Assembly: GCA_018873245.2 (NCBI GenBank)
Contig: JAEMBT020000002.1
Coordinates: forward strand, 12,832,001-12,896,000
Direction: 5' to 3'
Source: Archegozetes longisetosus
Taxonomy: Eukaryota; Arthropoda; Arachnida; Sarcoptiformes; Trhypochthoniidae
Length of the DNA stretch: 64,000 nucleotides
The notes beneath the pieces were generated by a model that saw nothing but the letters and a program-made list of their open reading frames with translations, did no database searches and was not told the origin of the DNA. The position numbers and the translations under genes were made by a program. Of the stretch, positions 1 through 15,800 are shown piece after piece; within the stretch, counting starts at the first letter, position 1, and every line of letters begins with the position of its first letter.

Positions 1-3000
1 TATCGCTTCATAAATCTAAAGATTTTCAACTGATAGTAAATTATCTAAAGTATATTTGAATGAAATATCCTGCCCAATAATTGGAAAGCCTTACTTAAAA
101 TGCATATCACTGTATTTGAAAATATTTTTGGGCTGTCATGAAATTAAGGTCACTGAAATGCTGATTTCAAATTCAATATTTAAAGTTTGTAAAGGTATTG
201 CGGCGTCTAATTAATCAAACTGTTATATTGACGATCAATTAAAAAAAGCATTTGCTTCGTTTATTTTTTATATAATATTTCCTCTTTATTTATTTATTCC
301 TTTATTCATTTTGCGTGATGTTAAACTTCAACTAATAAATCACTTTTTTTTCATCTAACATCAAAATTATTAATGATCTTTATATTTCGTGAATGGAGTT
401 GAAATTGAGCCTCTCTTCAAGTTTTGGAAAATTTCAGCCCTTTTGGCATTCATTTTATTTATGCCAATTTGGCGAACTGCTAAATGTATAATTAAAATAG
501 CTGATGGAAATCCATTTGTCACAGACCCCTCTCTTAAATGTTATTTTACTAATGCTTTCGTTTCCATTTTTATTTTGTTCAATTCTAGCTCTGCGTGCAA
601 TTTATTCAAGTTTTTTCATTTTTCTCTCTTTGTTAAGCTATTCACTAATTTTCGAAAGTTTCGCCGTTGGCTTCGCCTCTGTGTTAGTTTGGCTTCAAAT
701 ATCATATTTAGCAACAAAAATGGAAACATGCGGATAATTAATTAATTGCCCTGAGGGTTTCGTAGCGAAAGCAATCTATCAAAATGGCAAACATTGAAGC
801 AAAATGGGTGGCAATTACTATTAAATCTATTTTGCATTTAACTAACTGAAGGTAATACAGTTTTATGAACGATCTGAAAAGTTTACTTTTGAAAAAAGAT
901 CAAAAATAAAGGATGAAATATTGCGCTTAACTCACACTTTTGTGCTCAAACATTTACAGCACAATATCCTGGAGACAAGTACTGCCTTTACATATGTGTC
1001 CCATTAATTTCAAGATTATTTTAATTAAAAATTTTTAATTATATATCGCTTATGTGTAAAGCATAAAGATTTTTCAAAATATTTAGTCGTAAATTAACGA
1101 AAATAAGATTTTTCAAAAACTTTTCCATTAAAAAACATGAAAAGAGAACTCTTTAAAAATTTTTATAACCGCTTAAACTGTCAAAAAAGTTGGAGTGCTT
1201 TGAATTCTAATATTAATTAAGAATTAAGGCATGAAATTCTAGTCTCGAAGTTGGAGCCCATCTAACGATTTATAAGTATAATTACAATTTGGAAAACATA
1301 ATCATAGAGGGAACACAATAATAAAAATTCAAATCATAATTTCTTTGAAAAAGCTGCAGTTCTGTAATTTGGCCAATCATTAAAGAGACGTGCTATGAAT
1401 TAGTGGCAAAACTAACACTTAACGTGAATAGAAAAATGTTTTGATTAGTTTGTCATTTTAGTATACGATTAACCTCACAAATGCAATTAATGAATTTGGC
1501 TTCATTTCTCATTCTACCAGTAATTATAGCGATTCACTTCATACCAGTATTGATAGTGAATTGCGAGCTATCTCAGTTTGACAACTGGTCGTTTGTCTTT
1601 TTTAGTTCATGCTCTTCTCTTTTAAACGCAATAAGCTTATAATTTTGATACTGTCATATTATATCCTCTTGTGTGTCACCTAAGTTATATTTTATTCAAA
1701 CACAGTAATCGTATTTAATATACATTTACAGTCACTTTTTCTAATTAGTAAAGAATAACAAATTCAAAATATCAGAACACTTGAATTTTTCATGGATCAT
1801 CACAAAAAAATTTCAGGTTTAATTATTTTTCTAAAAATCAAACTCTCATGAAATATTTGACGGCTTTTCATTCTGTTTGGCATTTTCGTGATATTCAGTT
1901 TGCCAGTAGTTTTGATTCATAAATCAAACATCCTAAACTGAATTTGAATGTTAACTCGCAAAGAGTATCATTTCGAACAGACTTATTCATCACGATATGG
2001 CGAACAAACTTGTTTTTATGGTTAAACATTATTCTTAAAAGTAATTCTATAATTATGATTCTGGATTCCGACAGCACCAGTGCTGCCATGTCTTGAAGCT
2101 TATTATTTGAGGTCATGCTAATAACGCTAATAATATTTTTTGGCTGCCATTAACAGTGCAATTAAAGTGACTCTTCTTCAGTAGATAACGCCTGCAATGT
2201 GTGAACATGAACAGAATTTTGTGCCAACATTTACATTTAACAATCATTATGCAAACTGAGTCACACTTAATGATACATTACTATCCCATTCAAATGCATT
2301 AAATATATGGACAATCGCTCAACTTATTTGCATCTGTATATGCAATGATGACTCTATAAAATGTTTGCTATCAAATCGGGCAAAAAGTAAAAGCTTTTTA
2401 CGTACCCAGTAATATTAGTTAATATTTTCAGAGATAAAAATTCATTGTTGGGGCTTAGATTTCATTTTGTAATATTTATCGAACAAATCGTATAATGAAA
2501 TACAAATAAATATATTTTTATAGACATTTTTTGTCCTGAAGTAACGTTTGGAATGTTGTATTAAAGTTGAACTGTTTGGTAGGTAAGACAATTATGCCTT
2601 CAGTCAAATCAAATCTATTTTAATTACGTAATAAAGTCTGAATTAATTTCATATTAAAGGCTAAGAAATAATAAATCAAAAGTGACAGGCGATAATATAT
2701 AACTTATCAAAAATTTTAATTAGATATATTGACTCATTACAAGCTATAAAGTGACTTAACTGACACTTTTATTGACTTAAATACATGACTACATCACTCT
2801 ATTTAATAATATGTTTAATTCAATCGCTAATATTCTAGAAATATACAAAAAAATTATGTCATTAATTATTAGTTCAAATTAATGTACTGTAATAAAAGCA
2901 GGCAATGGTTGCAAGTTAGTTTTTGGGTATTTTTCCTAAGCTAAAGATAAGTTGCATTGGATCCCTTAAACCATTCATAGTGAAAACCAATGAATGCACA

Positions 3001-3855
3001 CTTAGAGTATTGAATGGTGTCGGAAAGTTCTGCTAGATTTCGAAATATTTTCGTGTTGAAAAATTCCCAAATCCTTTTTTAAAGCTCTGGTCCTTTAAGC
3101 CCTAATAATCGACTATTTTGTTGTTTGAAAGCTTGAGCTCAATGGTTTAAGTTGTATTTATAATGAAAAATAGAGCGGCAGTATTACAAAGAGAGAAAAT
3201 CGTTGGTTGGATTGCAATGAGCATAATTTATTACAATCATTGTTCAGACAATTTATGCTCGCTATTTATGTTCCGCTTGTTTTCTCCGACTCCAAATTGT
3301 ATCTCGAAGTTAGGTTTTCATTTCGCATAATTAAGTTTGTGCACAACATTTGTTATATTGCTTCATATCTGCTTCATATTCACGATTGCAATACTTTTGC
3401 TCTGTTTTGCTCTCAATGTAAGTCTCTCTATACAATTGATCGAATAGATTTGACGCATAGTGTTAACAAGTAATTCATGATTGCAGTTGAGGTACTGGTC
3501 AAATTCCTAAATATTCCGACCGTAAAGCTCATATAATATCAAATTAATCATTGCTTCAAACAGTTTATAAAACATATTTATTACTTACTAAATTAGAAAA
3601 AGTCTTATATTCTCCAATATTTCAAAAGAAAATGTTTTGGTTTTTAGGTTGTTGTCGCAATTTCTTTGTAAATAATGTGGGAATAATTCCGATACCAATT
3701 CATTACTATTAGAGATCAGTTGTTGTACACGATTTAGCTTAACTGTTATTCGGTTGCCGTTTCTTCTTTCATCTCTAACATTGGCTTTGATAATCTTGTC
3801 ATCCGCTACAGTGTCTTAAATCTCGAGGGATTGATTCATTTCATGTTTCATTCTT

Positions 3856-3860
<5 letters not shown>

Positions 3861-3888
<28 letters not shown>
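3861..3888. repeat. (CT)n microsatellite
   Basis: An uninterrupted run of about 14 CT dinucleotides inside the gene-poor region. It is a simple sequence repeat with no coding context. Confidence 0.95.
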
Positions 3889-3891
<3 letters not shown>

Positions 3892-6800
3892 GGTCGTACT
3901 TTAATAGAGTCTCCCCTTTGCGAACGTAGAAATGATCTGACTAACTATAGTATGACACATTCTAATATTTTTGATGCTCAAAAAAAGTGATAGGAACAAG
4001 AGGAGGAACTTCTTTTAGTTATACTAAATCCGGTCATGAAAGCTAAAACCGCGTCGACAATAGCATTATATTTTGATGTTTCGCTGGAATACAAGACACC
4101 GCTCTAGTACTCTAGTAGTGGCTTATAGTAAAGCCCTTAAAGTTGGATTGATTTCCCGAGTGTTCTCTAATAATGCAATCCTTACTACTCAAAGTGATTT
4201 CCTATCCATAAATTTGTTACGCAAATCATACCAGAAATGCATGCATTAGTATAACGTTAAGCCATAAACCATGTTATGGCAATTGTGTTGGCTCTCTATC
4301 CTGTCTGTTCTAAATTGATTTCTACACGCTATCATGTCACATCTTTCATTTCTCAAACACCAAACCTAATACAATTTTACAGTTTATCGAAAACAACTCG
4401 ATCATTAATATTGAATTAAATTCTATTAAAAACTTATATTTAAGCTGAACAACATTTTTAAATGGTCTATTTTCCAGTAGAAAATTTGATTTCTGAATCG
4501 ATTCGACAAAAAGTCTAAATCGTGTATTAGTACGGTTGCGATAAATGAACCATTAATAAGATTGTTATGACTTGGCCAACTGGTAAAGCTTAAAATCTAA
4601 AGCCTAAAGCTTATACTGTGCAGAAACATACATTTTATTTACTGACTTATTCATATTCCATAAAAAAGTTCTTTTATTTGTGATTCTCGTCGATATAATT
4701 CCATTTCCTTATTTGCAGCGAATTATACGCCATGTAATACGAGCGTCTATCATAAGTGTCACTTTCCTTATTCCTATTGAAATGCATAATAAAGGCATTT
4801 GAATCCATCACTAACAATATGAGTATTACAAGAGAGTCGAGTTGTAATTCGGTGAAAAGCGACACAAAAATGTATTAGTAGTAAGTATTAGATTATAGTG
4901 CGCTTTACCTTAAGTTTGAGGTGCCATTCAATAGATGATCCAAACCATGCGTGCAAACGGTTCCCTTTGATTTGGCAAATCTTTTGTGTACACCTTATGC
5001 TTTCAGTCATTGCTATACAATTACTATTGGTAGCAATACTGGTAGAAACCCGAACATTACAACCCAATAGCAAAACCGAACCATTTATATTAGTGTCGGT
5101 ACAATTGATGGATTGTTGGCCCCCAACAAACCTGTCAGTTTGACGAATCGACGGATTTCAGTTGAGCTCCGTTTTTAATTCTATTGGCAAATCATGTTTA
5201 CTGTTACGCTAATACACTCCAAAGATAAAGACTCAGAATATAGTGTCGAAACACTAATATAGATACCGGTTTCTATATGGGTTCAGCATATATTCTCACT
5301 TCGATTCTCCTTCTCTTCAATTGAGTTATCTTCGAAGTAAATTTAGGGAACTTTTACATTACAGGAAATCAGTTATGTTTTACTACCAAAGCATGAATAA
5401 AGAGTTATTGCTCACAAATTAGTTTAATTGATCGCAAGAAGTTTTTCGAACCAGGTATTCGTTCCGATATGTCTGGCGAGGTTTGATAGTGACCAAAATT
5501 CACAGTATATGCATAACACGAAATCAAACATAAAGCTAGAGTATATGACAACCAAAATAAAAGAAGAAATAATTATATCTTTCGCCTCAATGAAAGAGTT
5601 TGCAAAGCCTTTTAATGCACGCATTGGCGGTAACAGTGATTTTGGGAATTTTTCTTTTATCCTGAATAGCTTTTTCATTTCTCTTTTTGCACACAAGTAA
5701 TGCAAGGCATGCGATCTATTTTAAAGTTAGGACTAGAGCTACTCTATTATGGGCTGTATTGTATGATATGCTTCTATACACAAGACAAGATTAATGGGAC
5801 GAGTTGCACATTTCAAACTTCATCTAATGTTATACTCAATGTTCGTATGCCTCCCTGTCAGCCAAAGTGATTAATGACGGATAATTCTATGTATCTCTTA
5901 TACCATACTCTGTATTACACACACATTGAATATCTCTCCTTTTTTATACTGTTTATTACAGCTACGAACTAATCTCAATATGATTTACACTTTATTCTTT
6001 AATATTCTGTTTCTGTGCATCAAATGTTTTCTATGAATTTCTGAGAAGATATAAACTTAACTTAATTACGAAATTCTAGCAATTCTATGAGTTTTGAAGC
6101 GTCAAAATTAAATTTTTATGTTATTAATTATTATTTGTATAATGACTCGAACCTTATCTTTAGTGATAAAAGCTGGTACAGTATTCCGTTCTGCTTTTTG
6201 TCAATAGGAATTTTATCACAGTACTGTCTGTTGTTTCTGCAGAAAACAGTTGCATATCAAATAGAAACTGCAAACTACAGCTTATAAAACATAATTTAAC
6301 TTAAGTTTGAGTAATGATTGCAATTTTCAAATTAATTACTCCATTGTAACACTGGTTTTATTGTATAAAAAGCGAATAGACAATTTATGATTTTTTATAG
6401 TCACAACTGCTTAATTACAGTAATGGAAAACACCAGTAAAATCTTTATTTGCTATTTATTGTAATAAAATTCAGTTTTATTATTGCACAAATTGAATCGT
6501 AAAGTTTGCCATGCTAGTTTACTATCTATTGATAGCTAACGGTATACTAAAATTGAGTTACTCTGACAGAAAACTGCGTAGAGATTTAGTCTCTCATAAA
6601 CTTGTATTTCATTTTAAGATTTTAATACTAGTGTCTTAAAAGCATATAAATTGCAAATTTTCATAATCCAACACTTGTTATATAAACTTGTTAATAGAAA
6701 TAAACACCACAAAATGCAAACTATGAGCGATTAGTAATTTTTTAATTGAGGCCTAAATCAATTTTGAGCACATGGTGGGCGAGCGCCAAAATTAACAATT

Positions 6801-9800
6801 TTGTTCTATTCAGAAGTCTGTTGAGAACTATACTTCGAATCAGAAGTCTTGTAACAGTTATCCCTCGCTTAAGAAGAACATGAATTTTTTAAAACTTAAG
6901 CATTAAAGTAACAAATGTTTTCTCCTGTTTTACATGAAGTGAAAGTAACAAATGTTTGCGTTTTGGTAGCTAAGACTAAAATTAAGGGGAGTGCCAGCTT
7001 TCTCGTTCGTTTTCGTCATCATATTCATATAAACTTAGAGTGTATTATATGATATTATGATATATAATTCATATATAATATAAAGAGCTGCAAATGTTCG
7101 AACTTCTGTGTGATTTTTGTTATTCTTTACATTAAGAGAAAATTGTGGAGTCTTCAAGCAGAAACGATCATTGTCTGTTACCCGTTCAAATGTTTCTCAA
7201 CGGCCCGAAAATCCGGTAACCATTAAGTTTCGAAACGTCGCCAACAATAATAAATAAACAAAGCTTTAAATTGCGCCTCTTCTATCAAACCCCGATTTAA
7301 TGAAAGAATATATCAATTTGATTACTACTTGCTTTCAAAATGAAACGGTTATTGTGATAGAGACTCATTTGATTGGAACTAGAAACCAAACAAACCAAAA
7401 ACTGACCATTTTAAATTGCAAACATATTAATTAGAAAAATAGCAAGGCTAAATTAGGCTAAATATGAAGTCATAGAAGTAAAGGAATGCAATTGAATTCT
7501 CTTTGGCACAAACGTATGACCATTAAGGCCAAGTCGTGATGATAAACCAACCATTATTTATCAGTGACATTCCCAAACCAATGATATACTTCTGAATACT
7601 TTTGATCACAAATGATAGCTTTTCCTACATTTGTTTCCCTTTGATTTTGACGCAAACTTCAATATAATAAAAGCGCCGATTTCTGTCTATCTGATTATAT
7701 TTTAGAGTGACATTCGTACAGCTTCTATCAAAACTAAAGCTGTTTTTATGCATTATATTTGATTTATAATTTAGAATGTGTTAAGTAAGATAAGTAAGTT
7801 TACTTTTTTCAAATTGACAAAAACATAAAATACTTTATGCATTTTTAGTACTGAAAAGCTGTACATTATTTATTTGTTTATTTTGGTTGCCGTGAGCATC
7901 AATTTATGGAAAGTTTTGGTTGTAGAATAAGCTTGAAAACCTAAAATTACATAAGCTTATGACTGACAAACCCTATCTTAGCTCATATTTAGTGAGTCTG
8001 TAAAGTGATACACAAAAAGAAACAAAAGAATGCAAAATATTTTTGTCTCTCGTATAATGAACCTAATCATAGTATATTCTTGGATATTAACGAAAATAAG
8101 CCAATTATATTAATATAGTTATTATATGAGCATAAGTATCAAACTTGTTAAAAATATCATTGCAATAAAATTTTGCTATCAAAAAACGTTCGCCTAATTT
8201 ATTCGACTAACGAGTAATTTAGATGACTTGCTATGAAGTACTTTCTCTGATGATTATAATTGCCTCAAAGCAGATCTCATCAAATATTGATGATATGAGA
8301 GTGACAGTAGTAAAGACGGAAACATCAAATGCTACACAATGTTGCCATCGTATTAATTATTAATGAATATTGCTGCATATTTATACCTTAATCTACTATT
8401 ACTCTGTGTTTGCTGCAAATGTCAAACATTTTCACGTTTATCATATGAATATCAGACTTTCCTTTTTATTCTCATGAGATCTCCTGGTAAAGACTTATAT
8501 CAGATATATAGTTAGTCGACATCAAACTTAGACACTAACTTATACACTCAATTTCGGTATTTGATGGCAACAAGGTATTGATCATCACATAAAACCTCTT
8601 CAATGTACCAATTCAGTGTGTATTCATTTTCATTTATGTTATTTTGAGCTGTTGTCGAGTCCAAGACATTCAATTAAAATAATAATTTCATAACAAGATA
8701 TTAACTGAATATTATGAAATATTCAAATATTATCAAATGTTGAGCAATAGATACACAAGTTTTTTATTTGCTTTTATTTATTTGTATTGTTAGAGAAATA
8801 AGAGGTTTTTGAAATTTGATCCATATCTAATGGTCAAACTATTGTAAGTATATAGATGTTACGAATAATAAGTAAGTATCTATTTATTCAAATTTATGAC
8901 AATTTATATTCAAAGTATATTCAAATATATTGATTCCCATAAGTCGTAATTATTCTACGAGCTAATTATTTGGGAACTCCTGTACTTTATATAATTTGAT
9001 GGGTTGTATATTATGCATGTGTTCAAATGCTGTCTTAATTACAAAACCTAATGCAAACTCACTTACATTATGCCTGTGTATGATAGTAAATTAGTATAAC
9101 ATACTAAAAAAATTATATTTTGACGGCTTTGTGTGCTTTTATTAAATAGAGTAGGTGTGACCCAAACGTGATATGATGTTAATTTGAGATACTGTCATAA
9201 AATATTGCTACAAAACTTTTGTTGCAATTACAACTCTTATGAGTAGTTTATGAGAATCACATTTTAAATTTGTGGCACCCAATCACATTTTCAGAATAAG
9301 ACAAACATTATCACTAATGTAACAGCATATAATTGCATGTCAAACTCTTACAATAGACTTTTGTCAACCAATTCAATTTTGTTTGATTCCGAGTTTCACT
9401 TGCATTTGAAAACTTCAAATAAATCGATAGAATTGAGAAACTGATCCCTCACTCAAATAGATATTGATATGATTTTTAAATTTTTCAAATGTTGAACGTG
9501 ACCATAAAAAGGTGACTGAATTGAAATCGGAATAATTTTTTACTTAAACAAAGTTTATATAAGAGTTTGTTAAGTAATGAGAGGTTTATTGGCATAAAAT
9601 AAGAGATTCAAAAGTTATAATAAACTCGTTGAAAGAAAATCTGAAAGAAGGAAAAAACTTATAATAAATCATTTTTCAAATAAATTGCAAAATACTTTTA
9701 GTGATATAATATTTTGATTAAAAATAAATAAAAGTATTTGACATTTGGTTGATTAAATGAATTTTTATTTTACTAAACAATAAAATATGAAATATTGATG

Positions 9801-12800
9801 TTATGCTCTGAGTTAATAATTGCCATTTTAGTTGAAATACTGCATAAGTTATCAAGTTTTCTCATCTGCCACAGCAATAAATTATTCGTTTTGATTAATC
9901 AGCATTGATTAAGGGCTCATTCAGTACTAGTACTAATGCAAGAATTGAGCTCAATGTATACATACATTGATGTTAGTCGTAATCTCACTCTTGCATTTTT
10001 GAAAAATGAAAAATGTATATAAAACAAATGATTAATGATTGTACTTTGCAGTTGTTTTAATGTGCAAAAAAGAATGAAAGGCTAATAGAAAACTAGTTTT
10101 ATTATTACTGGATATACTTTATTGAGTAAAAAAACGTTATGATAGGGCACACATTTAATGTGATTTGAATTGAGAAGATAGACGCACAAAAATACGATCA
10201 AAAGAATGAGCGATATGTTTGGAGTACACAATGTCAGTGATACTGATTGATGACACTCACCATAAGTTTGTTAATAAGAGTTACTTCCTTTTGAAAGTAT
10301 CGCCCAAACAACAAACATATCAGTCAATATCTTTTCTGACCGTAAATTGTCAGCTGGTATTCAGAAATATTTCTCTACTCTCAGCAGGTGTTATAACATA
10401 TATAAGTTATGAACGTATAATTTGAACGACTATCAACTTATCAACTATTGCTTAAGTTTATAAATAAGTCAATTATAGCTGACTTCAGTTTGAATGAGCA
10501 TAAAAAGTGCGTATAAAAAATACATATAAAAATGCATGGACGCAAATAAAACATTAGGAGATCAATAAAATAAAGTACATCATAAAATTGTGAGCTTTTA
10601 ATTGCTGTCAAATCACTTGCAAATCGAGATTCAAGTATTTTATCAATGATTTATCTTCGAGAATGTCATCTGAATTATAAAGTCGACAATATTACTTTTA
10701 TTGATATTACCCGTAATCAATAGTTTAGAAGAGTTATGTCAGTCTTATCTACTCTAAACTGAAGTAAGATATTAATTTTAAGCCGACAATGAGAAAAAGG
10801 CATTGCCCTCTAAACTGTGGCATAAGTTCTAGGACTTAGCTCGGAGATATCGTTCAATTAAGCAATGAGTTAAAAAGTTGGCAAAAGAGTGCCAGTCACT
10901 CCTGACTCGTCACTTCTACTCTTACATTATAGATGAAAATGTGATTTAATGGTATAAGTCAAGTGAACATGATTTAGAGATGGAGATCATTGCCAGGAAA
11001 TGATTATCACAGTCTTTGACATGATTCCAAAATGGAGAATGACTGATGAAAGGCCAACAATCAATCAAAATTTGTGACCTGAACTGCGCCGTTGAAAGTC
11101 GCGCACTGGTAGTTTAGAATAGAATTTTTTCCAATTCTGTGCAGCTTTAAGAATGAGTAACACATGCAATGGAAATACTAATGGAATTGCAATATGTGTG
11201 CAATAAGTATTAGGCACTCATTAATCATATTCTCATGTAGCGAAAAAAGTGGCGAAACTTCAGTTTAGTTGACAGTCGTTGTGGAAAAGAGAGATGAACT
11301 CGTGTCGTAATTTTAGCATTTAATGATTGATTGCTCGTAATGTTAGTGGTCTTTGGTCTCTAATACTCTCGACATGACTGCCATATCAGTAGCGGTTTCA
11401 GTTGTGAAATTAAATGTCTTATGCATTAGTTACAAGACTAGAACTTCAGACATCCAGATCTCAAGCCAAACTGATCTTTTGATGCTCTGACAGATAAAAC
11501 GATGTGATGAAGAGATAAATTTGATCGAATCTCCTGAAAATTAGCATTTTTCAGAACCAAATAGTTTCATGTCAACTATTCATGTGAGATAAGCATGTTT
11601 GAAGTCATTCAAATTTTTGTATATTAACCAAATGTCAGAATAAATTGAAAATTAGCCAAATTTTGCATTATATTTATTGCTAATACTAATAGTTACTTCA
11701 AAACGATTTCAGCTTCAGACTCAACTCCAATCTTAGTAAAGTCAACATTTAGGACGTAATACTGCACTCTTTCTCAGCAGAAATAATCTATTTTTTACGG
11801 ACGCTTTAGCCATCAGCCCATAAATGGCAAATGGGAAAAGATGGTAAATGCTCGACAACAGATGTTGTCAGCAATCAATGATTGGAAGAACGAGTCAGGA
11901 GAGTTTGAAAGCGTATTTCGCCTAAATTCAGAGTATGTTATGTTATGTTAGGGTATCTGACATGTTCACATATTTTATTGCTATCAAGTGTGTGTTTACT
12001 TTTGATGATCATTCATGATCATTATGACTGATGAACAAATTTATTTCAAGCTGTTGTTTTCGACAGGCATCTATGAAATTAATTTCGAGTAATATTAACG
12101 TAAAGTATATCTAAACTTGAGGCTTGCGAATGTTTTATTGTATCACAGTTTGGCGCAAAATTATTTGAGCGATTAAGAAAGAGACTGAACAGTCGATATG
12201 ATTTAGAGTAACTGAAATCCTAAATTGCTTTGTTGAACATTTCTCATTTGATCACCATAAGGAACTTTTGAAGCTTTATTTACAAGCTTCAGATAGGAGC
12301 AAATTTGTTCGTCGTCAAATGCTCGATAGTGCAACATTATCAATTTAAACAAACACATTTTAAGAAAATCTTTATTTTTCTTCCTAACTCTGATTTACTT
12401 ATTCTCACTCTTTGATTGATAGGCAACTGCTAACAAAGTTTTTTCAGTTAAAATATTTCAATAATTGCCTAAAACTAGTTGTTGAAATGACATCTCTTTG
12501 ATTGACTGAACTTCATGATAAACATTTCGTAAATAACGAGAATTGCTGATCTGGTCAACACATATGTTACACATTATAACAAACATCAACATTGAGTGAA
12601 GAGTGAGAGAGAAGAAGAAGAAGCGATCGGCAAAAAGCTCAGAGAAGGCCTAAACCAGAAAACCTAAAATAACTTGAAACGACTTGCAATGACGTAATGG
12701 TAGAGTTTATGTTAAAGTAAGCATTAGTGCGCTTCACTTTCCGTAAAACTTGTAGCCTTCAGTTTACCACTAGAACAACAATTATATCTTAAAATTGAGA

Positions 12801-15800
12801 CCATCTAATACTTACTCAGTTGTTAACAACACTTATGAGAGCGTTCGCATGCAAACAGAATTATGTGAATGCAATTCTTACGTTGTTTTGCGCTCATTCG
12901 TATTTGAGGTTCTTTTCAATCCTCTGTAAAACGATTGCTCTCCAAACGCACTTTAGTATAAAATTAAATATATTTTTCAAACTTATTTGAATGTAAAAAT
13001 ATAGCTGTTTCTTTTGAAGATAATAAATCAAACATCCGAAAAAGTTAACAATTGAATTCTGAAATGGTAGTCACAAATGAAAGCGAGGCAATGGAGAGAT
13101 AAGTTGTTATTGCAACTAAAGGTTGGATTGTTGGCCGTCATTCAGTAGTTATTCCGTTGCCCACATATTTCTAAGAGCCATATAATATAAATGGTTTCTC
13201 TGTCAGACCCCCACTGATTCTCTATCATAAATTGTTCTCCTTTGCATTGAATCTATGCCACGATTGTTATGTATGGTAACAAACTTTTCTCTGTACTGAA
13301 AGCACTTCTCAATTGGCATATTTTTTCCTCTTTTAAAACCCTAGTGTTTGTCCGAATGACACCTTATTTCGAGCGTGTTTTGTCCGATCTTCAAATACAT
13401 TCATTTATGCATCGCTGCACACCATGTGAGGCACTACAGCCTCAGTCGACCCCATACTGACTCAACATTCATTTTTCACATTTTTGATGTCTTGTGTTCT
13501 TCGCCGCCTTCTTAGGAATTGCCACACATTACGTAATTTTGGATATTCTTATGATTTAGGTTCTCTTAAATGAGATACCTCGCTCGGATAATGATTAATT
13601 TGATCAACTGAGAGCCTCCCCGAGAGCTGTCTTCACTTCGAAGTCAGATCAAACAGATCCATGAAAACAGTTGAATCAGTTTGCTTGGATCGACTGACTT
13701 GGCTTGAACTTCGGAGAAGCCCAAGTTTTTGTCCACTTAGAAAGCAGAACGTAATATATGGCTGAATAGATGTCAAAGCAATGCAGAGCCAAATGTCAGT
13801 AACATTCATGGGTTGTCAAGTTTTTCAATATATGATCACCTGAAAGAAACAACTTTTTCGCTTTTTAGACACTCTTCTATCCAGTAAAGCGAAAATACAT
13901 TTGTTTCACTTTAACACACAGTTGTGGCACATAAGCAAAGAGACCTTTTCTATTGATATATATTTTCTCCACTCAAAAGAAGATAAAATGTTTTCTCCAG
14001 TAGTTAATGATTTTGAGATTGGAATCACGGTTCAAATAATGTTTGTCGCGGACTTGTGCAAATGCACTCGATTTTGCCTAAAACAGCTACTTCTTTCCCA
14101 GTATAATAAATAAAAAAGCGCATAAATATATTTTGCCAGTAAAAACTAAGCTTGATTTAAGGCTATCGTTCAAACAAATATACAATAACAATAAATTTGA
14201 TTTTCCCTATTAAGCTTAGCTTGAATACAAAATTTTCTAAAGATAGTAGTTTTTATGTTCCACTCTAAACCTCGCCTCTAAAGCATCCTTTACTTATTTT
14301 AACTATAGTTCGTTTGAGTTGTGTTCAATACCAGTTGACTGGTGAGTAGCAAAGAGGGGACTACTTGTGACAACAGTGTCAAAGCGCAAAAATATTTGGA
14401 GCATTGAGTCTAAGTTTCTTAAATTATATTAAGTGAATTGCTTCGACTTAACAAATGTTAGCCATAAATCTAGAGAAGTGAGACACTTAAACACACATTT
14501 CACATTTTTGCCAGAATGGTGGCCAATATTTTTATGTTTGGTAGTATATGTCAAATGCTAGTCAAGTAATATAATATATAAGATTTTGTGACTCTCTGTT
14601 AACTACTTCACTTGTATTAGTCTAGGCCTCCCTTTTATTCCTTCAGTTAAGTTATAAGAAAAGAGAGCAAAGATTAGTCAATTCACCGCACAATTTATGA
14701 ATATGGCGTATTGGCTGACATGCACAAAAAATAAAAGTAATACATTCGGTGAGCAAAAAATTATTGCATCCATAAAGCAGCTAAAAGTCACACAATGCAT
14801 GATTTATTGTTATGTTACTAACTGTATGTATATTACAGTACATCCATTTCAGATTACTTTTTTGGTTTATGCCAAACCAGTACTGGCTCTGCAACTGCTA
14901 TAACTTTCTTGTTTTTTACTTTTTTCCAACAAATTTTCTGCTCAAAAAAGCTGCGAAAATGATTGTTATCATTATTATTCCGAGTTAATGTAAGGTCACA
15001 CAAAACATATCGAAAGTTTTTATGAAATTCGTCCGAATATGCTGTAGTGCGAGTTGACTTATACTTTGTAATGTTCAGTAAATAATGTTGTTTAAATTCA
15101 TTTGTTAAGAGCAAATATGGACAAAGTTCACGAGCCATATAATAAGAATGATCTGCAAGTTATGTCATTTGCATTTTTATGTTCGGCAGTTTTATTCAAA
15201 ACATAAATTTTATGATAGTTTTATTGAATAATATTAATAAAAGTAGAAAAAGACTTTGACATAAAAAAGTATTGACTTATTTTTTATTATTTAACTAACG
15301 TCTATAATATTTTTCGGCACAAACATCAAAACTGGACATTAAGTTTGAACATAAAATACGATAAGCTTTATAGCTGTCATACATTATTTTTCTCAAACAA
15401 TACAACTTATTTTCCATTCTTGATTTTAGTAATAAACTATTTTTACTTTAATGACAATAATTTCGTGATAGTTGGGTACAAAATGACTCAAATAAAGGAA
15501 GTACTGGTTTTGCATGTGTTAGGCGTACGGCCAAATGTAAAAACTGTTACAAAACAGATATAAAAATTTTGTTTGAACGCTTTAGTAGTTAAGTTATTAA
15601 AGTAATAAAACAATATCAGTTAAGAGTTTTTTGATTGGGATATTAAATTTTAAGATAACTTAATTGAGTTGCGTAAAACATCTACAGTTGGCTCACACTT
15701 AAAGTTGTTGCCCTAAGCTATGATTGTAACCACTTTAACGCGTTCTTACTATAGTCTTCAATTTGACACTTAAATATTAATTACTTTAACAACCTTAAAG

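Noticed and set aside
10995-11030. TATCACAG stretch resembling the miR-2 family
   Set aside because: Only the first 8 bases match and I could not find a complementary arm that would fold into a pre-miRNA. A second TATCACAG near 12140 fails in the same way.
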